The notes beneath the pieces are model-generated. The model saw only the letters and a list, made by a program, of their open reading frames with translations. It had not been told where the DNA came from and searched no databases. Source: JACRIM01 sp964605185 (lineage in GTDB: Bacteria > Planctomycetota > Phycisphaerae > UBA1845 > UTPLA1). Taken from it: a stretch of DNA of 42,581 nucleotides. The stretch spans positions 1-42,581 of the forward strand of contig CAZSBF010000031.1 in NCBI GenBank assembly GCA_964605185.1, read 5' to 3'. This document shows, piece by piece, positions 1 to 8,452 of this stretch. Position 1 is the stretch's first letter, and each line of letters opens with the position of its first letter. A program made the position numbers and the translations under genes.

Positions 1-794
1 TCCCGCGAAACCCATTGTCTCGCTTCTGGGTGTCCACTAACAGTGGGGAACTTCATTGTATTTGGCGCTGCGTCTCGGATTCGCCGGGCATGTAGAGGGA
101 CAAATTGCAAGCGGTTGGGATCAACGTGGCCAGCGTCGATGAAGCCTTTCGTCTTCTTCGGGCAACGGCAGGGATTGCTCGTGTTCACTAGGCCGCACTG
201 GTTATTCATGAATTGGTACAGGTCACGGTGGGCGCGGGAGAGGCTTTGCCGAAAGTTGTCGGGGGTCATCTCCAAGATTTCACTGCCGACGGTATCGCTA
301 AGTCCGAAGATCTCACCGAGGGTGAAGATCAACCGCTGTTTGCGGTCCAGGCAGAGCAGCATTCCCGAAGTGCATGAGATTTTTGTTTCTTCAACCAGCA
401 GCGGTACGTCGACCGGCACAGTCTTCGGATCGGGAAGGTCTAGATCAGGAGTGTCGTTGATCGCTTCGGCGTAGCCGGAGAAAGTCTGCTGTTCTGTCTC
501 GCCTCCACGACGTTTCATGTTCAGTATATGGTTTGCGGTGATACGGTAGAGCCAAGTGCGGAACCGACTTTCGCCCTGAAAGGTAGTGAGGTGAGTGATG
601 GCCTTGATTAGGACTTCCTGGGTGACTTCTTCGGCATCTTGGCAATGGAAGACCATGCGCAGGGCGATATTGTAAATCCAGGCCTGATGCCGGAGTACCA
701 GTCTTTCGAGGGCATCCCGGCTGCCGCCTTTCGCCTGTTCGATCAGGTCGTCATCCGTCGAATCATCGACAGCTTCAGCAAAAGGATTGTTCAT
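1..794 (-). CDS. ECF-type RNA polymerase sigma factor with Cys-rich C-terminal tail (3' end cut by window edge)
   Basis: I read this directly on the minus strand: ATG at 794-792, then 264 open codons to the left edge, so the stop lies outside. Upstream is AAGGA about 9 bases before the ATG. Residues 20-95 look like sigma region 2 (DAEEVTQE at 53-60, then FRTWLYRITANHILNMKRR) and residues about 140-195 like region 4 (LDRKQRLIFTL, then an HTH ending LSRAHRDLYQFM). After region 4 comes an unusual tail with Cys200, Cys209 and Cys211 (QCGLVNTSNPCRCPKKT), which could bind a metal. Sigma-70 family proteins of this layout direct RNA polymerase to stress or envelope regulons; the target here is unknown. 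No anti-sigma gene is visible because the downstream side is cut off. Confidence 0.85.
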   Translation of the reverse strand, partial: MNNPFAEAVDDSTDDDLIEQAKGGSRDALERLVLRHQAWIYNIALRMVFHCQDAEEVTQEVLIKAITHLTTFQGESRFRTWLYRITANHILNMKRRGGETEQQTFSGYAEAINDTPDLDLPDPKTVPVDVPLLVEETKISCTSGMLLCLDRKQRLIFTLGEIFGLSDTVGSEILEMTPDNFRQSLSRAHRDLYQFMNNQCGLVNTSNPCRCPKKTKGFIDAGHVDPNRLQFVPLHARRIRDAAPNTMKFPTVSGHPEARQWVSR

Positions 795-1006
795 CGCCGA
801 GTTCCTTGTCCGCGTAATCTCATTCTACTCTGATGAACATCTCCGCACTCCTTGGACACACGAGACAATGGAATGTGACAGTCGCGGCTGTTTGAAAAAC
901 GGGAAGTCGCGTGAATCCTCAAACCCATGATGTCCAGCTGCGATTCGTAGATTGGGTCCGCGGGTGCATTTCTGCGGCGAATGCAAGTGATTGATATGAA
1001 AGGAAT

Positions 1007-1078
<72 letters not shown>

Positions 1079-1417
1079 GAAGGTCACTACGCATTCTAGC
1101 ATTGCGCCGCTCGGCGTTGCAAATACCCTCGGACACGCTGGTGAATCGACACTTGAACATGTGCGGCCCGACGAACGCACGCGGCCTTAGCGATCCTTGT
1201 TATCGCTGACAGTCTACACGGAGTTGGATCAAGTCGTTTGTTAGGCCGCCACGGCTATATCCATCCGCCGCAACCCGCAATAGTGTAAGGCTATGCCCGC
1301 CATGACCGCTGCATGGTTGTTGTATCTCCACCTGAATTGATGCATCTGCCCGGCACAGTTGCGCCGCTATCACTATAATCCACCACACCGTACCTCCTGC
1401 GAGTACGATGCGCAAAC
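1079..1417. other. Intergenic region between tRNA-Gly and the NicO-like gene
   Basis: It holds the tRNA promoter (minus strand) and, on the plus strand, a TATAAT at 1374-1379 about 39 bases before the permease ATG. The matching -35 is poor (GGCACA at 1352-1357, 16-base spacer), so this is only a weak promoter candidate. I looked for a cobalamin or nickel/cobalt riboswitch and saw no recognisable conserved core. No convincing gene is present. Confidence 0.5.
1093..1122 (-). promoter_or_regulatory. Sigma-70-type promoter of tRNA-Gly
   Basis: On the minus strand, TTGCAA (1122-1117), an 18-base spacer and TAGAAT (1098-1093) end about 15 bases before the mature tRNA 5' end. This fits a housekeeping promoter with a short 5' precursor. 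Confidence 0.7.
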
Positions 1418-2161
1418 ATGGCCTTTTCCATGGTCACGCTCTGTCTCGCCGCTGTTTCAATCGGGTTCCTCCACACACTCTTGGGCCCAGATCACTACGT
1501 ACCATTCATCGCAATGGCAAAGGCTGGTCAGTGGTCTCTTCGAAAAACACTGACCATCACAATCCTTTGCGGCTTAGGACATATTGCCAGTTCAGCCGTC
1601 CTGGGATTACTCGGCATCTCGATGGGTATCGGTATCAGCAAAATTGAAGGCGTGGAGTCAACACGAGGCCAATTCGCTGCATGGATGCTGTTGGCCTTTG
1701 GGTTGGCGTATCTGGCATGGGGATTGCGAAAAGCGGTTCGCAATCAGCCGCACAGGCACCTTCACGCGCACCCCGATGGGATCGTCCACTCGCACGACCA
1801 TTCGCATCGTGGCGACCACATCCATGTACACACCGCGAATGAGTCAAACGGGGTCGATGCAAATTCAACCAAATCTACAAACCTGACGCCTTGGGTCCTA
1901 TTTTCGATTTTCCTCTTTGGTCCGTGCGAACCACTTATTCCTTTATTGATGTATCCGGCAGCCCAGGGATCCATGGCATCGGTCGTAATTGTCACGTTTG
2001 TTTTCGGCGCGGTGACCATTATTACCATGATTGGCTTGGTTTCCTTAATCTTCTGGGGATTCCGGCCATCGTTATTCGCCCGAGGCGATCGGTATTCCCA
2101 CGCCCTGGGAGGACTAGCCATAGCAATGTGTGCCGGGGCGATTCTGACGTTTGACGTCTAG
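1418..2161 (+). CDS. NicO/UreH-like metal permease with His-rich loop
   Basis: A 247-residue polytopic membrane protein. The first helix carries H19-TLLGP-D25-H26 and the second CGLGH (His55), the signature histidines of the NicO/RcnA/UreH superfamily of nickel/cobalt transporters. A hydrophilic loop at about residues 111-140 contains more than ten His (HRHLHAHPDG, HSHDHSH, HIHVHT), typical of metal binding in these exporters and importers. The second half has FGPCEPLIPLL and three further helices. The ATG at 1418 has no clear Shine-Dalgarno; an ATG at 1408 is in another frame. No urease or hydrogenase genes lie nearby, so substrate (Ni, Co or other) and direction are unknown. Base composition looks more AT-rich than the pseudopilin cluster. 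A role in cytochrome biogenesis-type transport is an alternative, but the HX5DH motif favours NicO. Confidence 0.8.
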   Translation: MAFSMVTLCLAAVSIGFLHTLLGPDHYVPFIAMAKAGQWSLRKTLTITILCGLGHIASSAVLGLLGISMGIGISKIEGVESTRGQFAAWMLLAFGLAYLAWGLRKAVRNQPHRHLHAHPDGIVHSHDHSHRGDHIHVHTANESNGVDANSTKSTNLTPWVLFSIFLFGPCEPLIPLLMYPAAQGSMASVVIVTFVFGAVTIITMIGLVSLIFWGFRPSLFARGDRYSHALGGLAIAMCAGAILTFDV

Positions 2162-2578
2162 GAGCAAATCCCCGCTGCCCCCATAATCCCACCGCCTCAT
2201 CCGAAATTCATGGTCAATGACTACTAAGACGTAGGCCAAGCAACTTGGGGAAAGTACTTCTGAATTAACGAGAACTGGGTTGAAAGATGCACGTCCTGCC
2301 CGCCCTTTGGCCAGTGATACGCCGATTAGGAAAACCTCGTTAATCTGTTATTTGACAGATAGTTACGGAACGCGACACAAGCGTCATCTACACTCGGGAG
2401 AAAGGGCCACAATCGACGTTAAAGACGCCAATGAAAATTCTTTTTTGTGACCGGAAACAGTTGACATGCCTCCCCCCGCCGTGGTAGATTACCCATAAGT
2501 AGCCAGAGAGAGGCTACGAGGTGTTAGAAGCTATAGACCGTCTCCCGATGGTCACAGTGAAAAAACGGAGGAGATGAA
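2162..2578. other. Intergenic region with PEP-CTERM gene promoter and leader
   Basis: The first 300 bases contain no gene I can support and no clear terminator for the permease. The distal part holds the promoter at 2461-2490 and an approximately 80-base leader with a 5' hairpin (GTAGCC at 2499-2504 with GGCTAC at 2512-2517), followed by the ribosome site GGAGGAG just before the start at 2579. Confidence 0.5.
2461..2490 (+). promoter_or_regulatory. Sigma-70-type promoter of the first PEP-CTERM gene
   Basis: TTGACA (2461-2466), an 18-base spacer and TAGATT (2485-2490). The predicted start near 2497 places the perfect 6-bp hairpin 2499-2517 at the very 5' end of the mRNA, which may protect it from decay. 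The second PEP-CTERM gene has the same hexamer spacing at 27109-27138. Confidence 0.65.
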
Positions 2579-3193
2579 ATGCGAGTCAAGTCAATTATTG
2601 CAACGTTGGTGCTTGTCAGTGCCTCGATCGCTCAGGCGGAGTATGTTCCGTTTGACGTCGAACCGAACAACAACATCCCGTCGGCCAATGCCCTTGTCAG
2701 TGACATCGGCGTTGTCAATTTCCGATTCGCCACCTGCTCGCGAGCAGCCGAACTCGGAATTGGCTCTTTGGCCGCTGGTGGTGGCGACGTGGATTACTAC
2801 ACGGTCGCTCTTCCTGCTGGCTGTCACCTGACTGCCATCACAACTCCGAGTGATGTCGTTTTCGTGTCACCTGACACGACGATGCAGATCCTTGACAACC
2901 TCGGAAACGAGTTGGCTTGGAACGACGATGCTGGTTTCGACAACACGGGCAACCCGACGCGCGGTTCGGCCCTTCGCATCGAGACCCCCTACACCGGCAT
3001 CTATTACATTGCCGTCTCCGGCTATGCTGATGGCGTCCTCAATGCCACCCCGATGGACGGCATTGATGACCTTTCTGGCGCTCCGCACGTTGAGCAGGGC
3101 GAGTATGGCCTGACCTTGAGCGTCTATCCCGAGCCGAGCTCGCTGGCCCTCATTGGCCTCGGCGCTCTGGCCCTCCTCCGCCGCCGGAAGTAA
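2579..3193 (+). CDS. PEP-CTERM surface protein with pre-peptidase C-terminal-like domain
   Basis: A 204-residue exported protein. Residues 1-20 form a signal peptide (cleavage probably at AQA|EY). The segment from about 27 to 150 resembles the bacterial pre-peptidase C-terminal (PPC) beta fold: EPNNN near the start, GDVDYYTVALPAG at 69-81, then DTTMQILDNLGNEL and YYIAVSGYADG. It ends with the PEP-CTERM sorting signal: PEP at 184-186, a hydrophobic helix and RRRK. In this family an exosortase cleaves at PEP and attaches the protein to the exterior; no exosortase lies in this window. The start is supported by GGAGGAG 7-8 bases upstream. Flanking promoter and terminator make it a single-gene unit. 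Ligand and specific role unknown. Confidence 0.88.
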   Translation: MRVKSIIATLVLVSASIAQAEYVPFDVEPNNNIPSANALVSDIGVVNFRFATCSRAAELGIGSLAAGGGDVDYYTVALPAGCHLTAITTPSDVVFVSPDTTMQILDNLGNELAWNDDAGFDNTGNPTRGSALRIETPYTGIYYIAVSGYADGVLNATPMDGIDDLSGAPHVEQGEYGLTLSVYPEPSSLALIGLGALALLRRRK

Positions 3194-3257
3194 TCTCCGA
3201 CGGAAATTCGATTTGCTCGCACGCTTGGGTGTGTAAGTAGATCTTGATTAACTCCTA

Positions 3258-3293
3258 AACGCCACGGCCTAATACGCCGTGGCGTTTTTTTTT
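3258..3293 (+). terminator. Rho-independent terminator of the PEP-CTERM gene
   Basis: An 11-bp perfect stem (3258-3268 with 3276-3286), a 7-base loop and a run of T to 3293. Confidence 0.92.
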
Positions 3294-3393
3294 GCTGTGG
3301 CAGCTCAACCGCTGCGATATTGCTCTATCAATGCAGGAAACGCGATGGCTGCACTAACACGAGACGCCAATGTCCGTTCATGAAACACTGGGC

Positions 3394-5097
3394 TTACGGG
3401 TCTTTGTCATAGTAGATACCCAGGACTGGTGCTTTGGCGGCCGTGAGCGCCGGCGGATAGCTGACGTCGTTGGTAATGGCGTCCAACGGAGTTTCCGTCA
3501 CCTTCTCCGCGACTCCAATCACGATTGCGCGCTGGCCCCGTGGTGATCTAAAAAGCCGAACGCTTCGATAGGCCCCATAGCCCAATTCCGCAATCTTGAG
3601 GCCGTGGAAATCGCTTTCGGTGTATTTGGAATCCCAAACAACAAACGTCCCAACGGGCATGGACGCCAATAATCGTCGGCCCTTGTGGGCTCGTGGATGC
3701 TCGACCATTCCCAATTGATAAACAATCCACGGATTGGTTGCGAATACGGGCCTTTGCTTCCGGTCACCTTGCACCAGCCACAGTGCTACCTCTTGGCAAC
3801 GACGCTGATCTTCATTCATTACGAGCGGGCGAACGACAATCGCCAGTTGAATAATCAGCAACAGAAGTGGAAAAGCGATCACGCCTCTCGCAAGTTGTTG
3901 CCGGAAGTTGTTACGCACGGAAAGAACTGCCATCGAAACACACGAGGCAACAATCGCCGCCCCCCCAAGGCGCATGTAATGAACCCAGTTCTGCCGTTCG
4001 AACGAAAGCCGGCCCGCCCTCGCTTCCACTTCCGCCGCCAGCCATGCAACAACCACCACACCCGCCAATGCTGCCCAACTTCGCCCGTTCGCACCGCCCG
4101 CCAGAATGCGATCGATTCCCGCCGCCGCCAAAATGCCAACAAACGGAAAGACCGCAACCAGAAACCGGCCATAGCCGCCGCTCGCATAAATTCCAACCGC
4201 CTTGATTGCCGCATGCAGCAGGACAAAGACCACCGGAATCACAATCGCCAAACATCGCCGGCGAGAAGCGAACCCACGCATGCCCACAATAGCCCACGCG
4301 ATGATTGCGGGCGAGATCGCATGGATGACATTCGGTACATAGGCCAGTGGCCCCGTTGGCAGGAATTCCGTCGACCCCGAAGGCTGGAAATACATCCGAA
4401 CCGGCCACTCTTCGAACGTGGCGTAGAACAACAGGTTGTGCACCGCAGGTGCCCACAACGATAGCACTGCCGCACAGAGGAATCGCCGAGGCGTGGTCCC
4501 CGCTAGAAAGAGCCCGGCCCACCAAATCGGAATGAACACCACGGCCTCGTGACGAGACACGAGCGCGATGGAAAATACGGCCGACGCCCACGCAACCCTT
4601 TGTCGATCCAGCAGGTAAACCGCCCCGATCAAATAGAGCGCGGTCCAATTCTCGGATAGCGTGGTGAACGAAAGCAGCATATTGAGCGGCTGCGCAAAGC
4701 ACGCGATAACAACCAGCCATCCGCGACGGATCCCCGACCGCATCGCCAGTTTGGCCGCCAAGACTGCCCCCGCCGTCGTTGCCACGGCTGACAAAACGCG
4801 GGCAATATGCCACGCGAAAAAACGATCACCGATCCACGAAACCGCCGCAAGCGGAACGGTCAGCCCGGGCCGGCCCCAGATGTGCAGCAAATAGCTCGGA
4901 TACCACCAAGCCCAGCGCGCCATGAGATAATGCGTAAGATCGTCGTCGTGATAGCAGCCATCAGACAGAAGCCCAAGTAGAACACTTGCAGCGAAGCAGA
5001 TGCCCGCTGCAATCCACATTCTGCGATTGGCGATAGGTGACGTAACCTCCGCAAGCGCGTGGCAATTCGCATCGTTCACGCACCCGGAGTCGTTCAT
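3394..5097 (-). CDS. Polytopic GT-C-like membrane glycosyltransferase (hypothetical)
   Basis: A 567-residue protein with many hydrophobic helices. After a short N-terminal cytoplasmic stretch, the first helix is followed by a loop with acidic residues (SDGCYHDDDLTHYLMARW, about 46-63), the position of the catalytic aspartates of GT-C glycosyltransferases that use polyprenyl-phosphate sugars. Later helices and a soluble C-terminal part of about 120 residues follow. Similar planctomycete proteins resemble GPI-mannosyltransferase-like or ArnT/PMT-like families; I cannot settle the exact family. The gene starts 33 bases after the end of nadK on the same strand, so the two are probably co-transcribed, although the functional link is not evident. 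Sugar donor and acceptor are unknown. Confidence 0.7.
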   Translation of the reverse strand: MNDSGCVNDANCHALAEVTSPIANRRMWIAAGICFAASVLLGLLSDGCYHDDDLTHYLMARWAWWYPSYLLHIWGRPGLTVPLAAVSWIGDRFFAWHIARVLSAVATTAGAVLAAKLAMRSGIRRGWLVVIACFAQPLNMLLSFTTLSENWTALYLIGAVYLLDRQRVAWASAVFSIALVSRHEAVVFIPIWWAGLFLAGTTPRRFLCAAVLSLWAPAVHNLLFYATFEEWPVRMYFQPSGSTEFLPTGPLAYVPNVIHAISPAIIAWAIVGMRGFASRRRCLAIVIPVVFVLLHAAIKAVGIYASGGYGRFLVAVFPFVGILAAAGIDRILAGGANGRSWAALAGVVVVAWLAAEVEARAGRLSFERQNWVHYMRLGGAAIVASCVSMAVLSVRNNFRQQLARGVIAFPLLLLIIQLAIVVRPLVMNEDQRRCQEVALWLVQGDRKQRPVFATNPWIVYQLGMVEHPRAHKGRRLLASMPVGTFVVWDSKYTESDFHGLKIAELGYGAYRSVRLFRSPRGQRAIVIGVAEKVTETPLDAITNDVSYPPALTAAKAPVLGIYYDKDP

Positions 5098-5130
5098 TCA
5101 GTAGATATCGAGAATTGAGCGCCGTCGGCA

Positions 5131-5982
5131 TCACGTCAGGGCCTGGCCCCACCGCAGTTTCTGCACGAGCAAGTCCCATGATCGACGATCCGGATTCTCA
5201 ACAAGCTGAAATGCCGTCGCGGATCGGCGAATCGTGATGCTCGACCCTCCCGGGAGCGGCGTCACCCACTGCCCATCAAGGACGACCGCCGCACCCGAAC
5301 TAGTTGGGCGAACGGCAATACTGACCTTGGCATCCGGCCCGACGACGACCGGCCGATGGGTCAACGAATGCGGGCAAAGCGGCGTCAGGATGATCGCATC
5401 AACATCAGGAAATAGAATGGGCCCGCCACAGGCCATATTGTGGGCCGTGGACCCGGTCGGCGTGGCGATGATCAGGCCATCGCTGACCAGCGTAGTCACT
5501 GGATGGTCGTCCACGTTGACGGAGATACCGACCGTTCGAAACGGCTCACCCACCCGAATAACGCAGTCGTTAATGGCGATACCACGGGTCACCCTGCCAC
5601 CCGGTGATGAAATGAGAATATCGAGAATCATCCGACGACTGACCAGAGACGCATCGCCAAAGATGCGTGAAATATGGCGTTCGACATCCTCCGTGGAAAA
5701 ATGAGCAAGGTAGCCGAGCTTGCCGAGGTTTACACCGATGATGGGCACTTGTCGGTGTTGCATGGCCTGACCAACTGCGAGGATGGTTCCATCGCCACCC
5801 AGGGCCATGACGAAATCAGGATGGGTGTCGGTCAGAGACTCCGGCTTCCCGTCAAGATCCGACCCGACCAGGACCCCCAATTGGTCCAGCCACTTCGTCA
5901 TCTTCTCAAAGGCGGACGAGACGTTGGGCTTCTGGGCGTTCCCAATGAGAAAGACGCGGGGTGTGTGCTGAATGGTGGTCAT
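5131..5982 (-). CDS. nadK: NAD kinase
   Basis: A 283-residue protein, normal length for the family, which phosphorylates NAD+ at the adenosine 2' position to give NADP+. Visible signatures are the GGDGT motif at 62-66 (catalytic Asp64), NLGKLGYL at 85-92, the IND segment near 137-139 in place of the common LNE/LND, and the nucleotide-binding stretch DGLIIATPTGSTAHNMACGG at 168-187. The C-terminal beta domain follows (HSLTHRPVVV). The ATG at 5982 has no strong Shine-Dalgarno, but no better start exists. A TATAAT on the minus strand at 6026-6021 could be its -10, though no good -35 is seen. It is probably the first gene of a two-gene unit with the GT-C-like gene. Confidence 0.95.
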   Translation of the reverse strand: MTTIQHTPRVFLIGNAQKPNVSSAFEKMTKWLDQLGVLVGSDLDGKPESLTDTHPDFVMALGGDGTILAVGQAMQHRQVPIIGVNLGKLGYLAHFSTEDVERHISRIFGDASLVSRRMILDILISSPGGRVTRGIAINDCVIRVGEPFRTVGISVNVDDHPVTTLVSDGLIIATPTGSTAHNMACGGPILFPDVDAIILTPLCPHSLTHRPVVVGPDAKVSIAVRPTSSGAAVVLDGQWVTPLPGGSSITIRRSATAFQLVENPDRRSWDLLVQKLRWGQALT

Positions 5983-6298
5983 GATTGCTCGCGTACCGAC
6001 GACACCGGATAAACCGACTCATTATACAACCGGAAAACCTAGGCGTTCTCGGACTCGACCCCTTAAGAAAAGGCCTAAACCGCGAGCATAACCCCCTATC
6101 AAGACGATGCTTAGCAGCGGCATCCACGGACCATTCACTGATGGTCGGACACCTTGCGAGTCTTAATAATTCGCACGGACACCAGACCCGCGCCCGCATT
6201 CCGTCCCGATGGTGACAGCAGCCACCGTCTAACAGGCTATAGCGTGGCACAGGCAAGGCGTAATAGGTCCACAGAGTCTCGGTTCGGAGATACGTGTC
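5983..6298. other. Divergent intergenic region between nadK and gspF
   Basis: It contains a TATAAT on the minus strand (6026-6021) about 39 bases upstream of nadK without a clear -35. Upstream of gspF I see only GGAG about 10 bases before the ATG and no convincing promoter. No gene or RNA motif is recognised here. Confidence 0.4.
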
Positions 6299-7600
6299 AT
6301 GCCCGTTTTTCAATACGAAGCGATGAATGCCGCTGGGCAGGAAGTCAAAGACGAGATTGAAGCGCCGACGTCAGAAGACGCCATCGCCAAGATCCGCGGC
6401 CTCGGCTACTTCCCAACAAAGGTCAAGCAGAAAGGCGGCGCCAAGAAGGCCGCCGGCGCGGGCGGCGCCAAGAAGGGTCGCCGTGGCAATCTCGGCTCGG
6501 TCTCCACGAAACAACTTACGTCGTTCACGCGGCAGCTCTCAACGCTAATGGACGCCGGCCTTCCGATCTTGCGGTCACTCCGCATCCTCGAACAGCAACA
6601 GAAGCCCGGAACTCTCCGCGTTGCGCTTCGATATGTCTCCGAAGACGTCGAAGGCGGATCGACACTCTCCGAGGCCATGGCTCGCCACCCCAAGGTTTTT
6701 GACCGCCTCTACTCAAACATGGTTGCCGCTGGCGAAGCGGGCGGTGTGCTCGACATCATCTTGCAGCGTCTGGCCGAGTTCATGGAAAAGGCGCAGAAAC
6801 TAAAACGCAAGGTCGTTGGCGCGATGATCTATCCGATCTGCGTTATTAGTTTCGCCATGATGATCGTGGCGGGCATCATGTACTTCGTCGTACCGAAGTT
6901 TAAGGCGATCTTCGCCGACTTCGACGCGAAGCTTCCCGCCCTGACCATGATGCTCCTCGGTCTTTCCGACTGGATGGTCGGCACCACTACCGATTCCACC
7001 GGAAAAGAAGTACCAATGGCGGTACCGGGATGGGCACTCATCATCTTAATGCCCGTTGGTATCATCGTTGGTTACAAACTGATCAACCGGTTCCGCGGCG
7101 GACGCGTCGCGCTCGACATCATCAAGCTGAAGATCCCGATTCTCGGGACCATTCTCCAGAAAACGGCCGTCGCACGATTCACTCGAACACTTGGAACGCT
7201 CGTGGCGGCCGGTGTCCCGATTCTCGAAGCGATCCAGATCACCAAGGACACGTCTGGCAATGAAGTCTATGCAACCGCCCTTGGCAAGGTGCACGACGCG
7301 ATTCGCGAGGGCGAGTCCTTCGCCGGTCCGCTGAAGGCGACGAAGGTCGTGGACAGCCTCGTCGTGAACATGATCGACGTCGGCGAAGAAACCGGCGACC
7401 TTGACAAGATGCTCATCAAGATTGCCGACAACTACGACGACGAAGTCGAAACTCTCGTGGCCAGTCTTGTAAGCCTGCTCGAGCCGGTGATGGTCGTCGT
7501 GCTTGGCGGCATTGTCGGCTTCATCGTGGTGTCACTGTTCCTTCCGATGGTCAGCTTGGTGAACAGTCTGACAAGCGGCGGCGGCGGCGAAGGTGGTTGA
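6299..7600 (+). CDS. gspF: Type II secretion/type IV pilus inner-membrane platform protein (GspF/PilC)
   Basis: A 433-residue protein with the standard two-domain GspF architecture. An N-terminal FxYxAxxxxG segment (FQYEAMNAAGQEV) is followed by a Lys/Ala/Gly-rich linker (about 40-65), then the first T2SSF domain (TKQLTSFTRQLSTLMDAGLP from about residue 70), a transmembrane hairpin, the second copy (VARFTRTLGTLVAAGVPILEA) and a final transmembrane pair. The Gly-rich tail SGGGGEGG is unusual. GspF connects the cytoplasmic ATPase with pseudopilus growth in the inner membrane. It heads a plus-strand cluster with five pseudopilin-type genes; the ATPase (GspE) and secretin (GspD) must be encoded elsewhere. 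Confidence 0.95.
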   Translation: MPVFQYEAMNAAGQEVKDEIEAPTSEDAIAKIRGLGYFPTKVKQKGGAKKAAGAGGAKKGRRGNLGSVSTKQLTSFTRQLSTLMDAGLPILRSLRILEQQQKPGTLRVALRYVSEDVEGGSTLSEAMARHPKVFDRLYSNMVAAGEAGGVLDIILQRLAEFMEKAQKLKRKVVGAMIYPICVISFAMMIVAGIMYFVVPKFKAIFADFDAKLPALTMMLLGLSDWMVGTTTDSTGKEVPMAVPGWALIILMPVGIIVGYKLINRFRGGRVALDIIKLKIPILGTILQKTAVARFTRTLGTLVAAGVPILEAIQITKDTSGNEVYATALGKVHDAIREGESFAGPLKATKVVDSLVVNMIDVGEETGDLDKMLIKIADNYDDEVETLVASLVSLLEPVMVVVLGGIVGFIVVSLFLPMVSLVNSLTSGGGGEGG

Positions 7601-7631
7601 TTGGGGAATTACTGGGTAAGGAGACCGACTC

Positions 7632-8444
7632 GTGCAGTTTGCAACTCGAACAACTCATGTCACGCCGACGCGATGCCGGGCATTGAACGCCCGGTCACTG
7701 CGCGGCGCGCTCACGTTGGTTGAGTTGGTGATCGCGATCACGATTATCCTGATCTTGATCAGCGCCGTGATTGTCACAGCCCGGATGGCACGCGACTCCC
7801 GAAAAAAGACGCAGGCCCAGCAGTCCCTGGCCACCGTTGCCAATGCAATCAACGAATACGCTTCGTTTTGGCCGGCGTGGAAAATCGGTACAGTCAAGGT
7901 CGCGGATAAAGGTTGGCCAGATTTCATTGCAGGCCGGCTCTTTAACGCACCCTTCCCACTGGTCGTGGATTTCAACGACTATGTGAATCTCTACTCGCCG
8001 CCGGCAGGTGCAGATAACGTCCTGAACGCAAACGAGTGCCTGTTCTATTCATTGACTGCCGAAGTCGGAAAGGGCCCGTACCTCAAACCGGACATCAGCA
8101 ATGATCGCGAATATTCCCTCTCGCCTGCCGGGGTCGCCCGGCTCTACCCCGGCCTGAGCGATGGCGCACGTCCACGACAACGAATCCTCGACCCCTGGGG
8201 CACGCCCTACCGCTATTTCTGGGTGTATCGCGTTCCCAATCCAACGCTGGACCCCGCCGTGGTTGCTCATCGCGGGTATTTGCCGGTGCTTACTGCGGAC
8301 GTCACCGATCCCAACTTCCGGGTTGCCATCGGCTATGTGCTCGAAAGCGCCGGCCCCGACATGCTTTATGGCAACGTCTGGAAGGTCAATCCAACAACAC
8401 AAGAAATACTCGAGGCAGAGGACAACCTAATCGTCTCCCCGTAA
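7632..8444 (+). CDS. GspG-like pseudopilin
   Basis: A 270-residue prepilin-type protein starting at GTG 7632, chosen because of the AAGGAG about 8 bases upstream. The leader is long (about 26 residues) and the motif reads RGA-LTLVELV: for Glu to sit at +5 the cut must follow Ala26, with Leu at +1. The hydrophobic helix covers about 27-48. Near the C-terminus is DPWGTPYRY (187-195), matching the DPWGxPY signature of T2SS protein G, the major pseudopilin. It lies 31 bases after gspF. A second G-like gene is at 16637; which of the two is the major subunit is not clear from sequence. Confidence 0.85.
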   Translation: MQFATRTTHVTPTRCRALNARSLRGALTLVELVIAITIILILISAVIVTARMARDSRKKTQAQQSLATVANAINEYASFWPAWKIGTVKVADKGWPDFIAGRLFNAPFPLVVDFNDYVNLYSPPAGADNVLNANECLFYSLTAEVGKGPYLKPDISNDREYSLSPAGVARLYPGLSDGARPRQRILDPWGTPYRYFWVYRVPNPTLDPAVVAHRGYLPVLTADVTDPNFRVAIGYVLESAGPDMLYGNVWKVNPTTQEILEAEDNLIVSP

Positions 8445-8452
8445 CAACGACC

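Noticed and set aside
1080..1417. Metal or cobalamin riboswitch before the NicO-like gene
   Set aside because: No recognisable conserved core was found; only a TATAAT with a poor -35.
3685..4813. Long open frames on both strands overlapping the GT-C-like gene
   Set aside because: Arg/Pro/His-rich translations without recognisable domains; the membrane protein frame has the expected hydrophobic periodicity.
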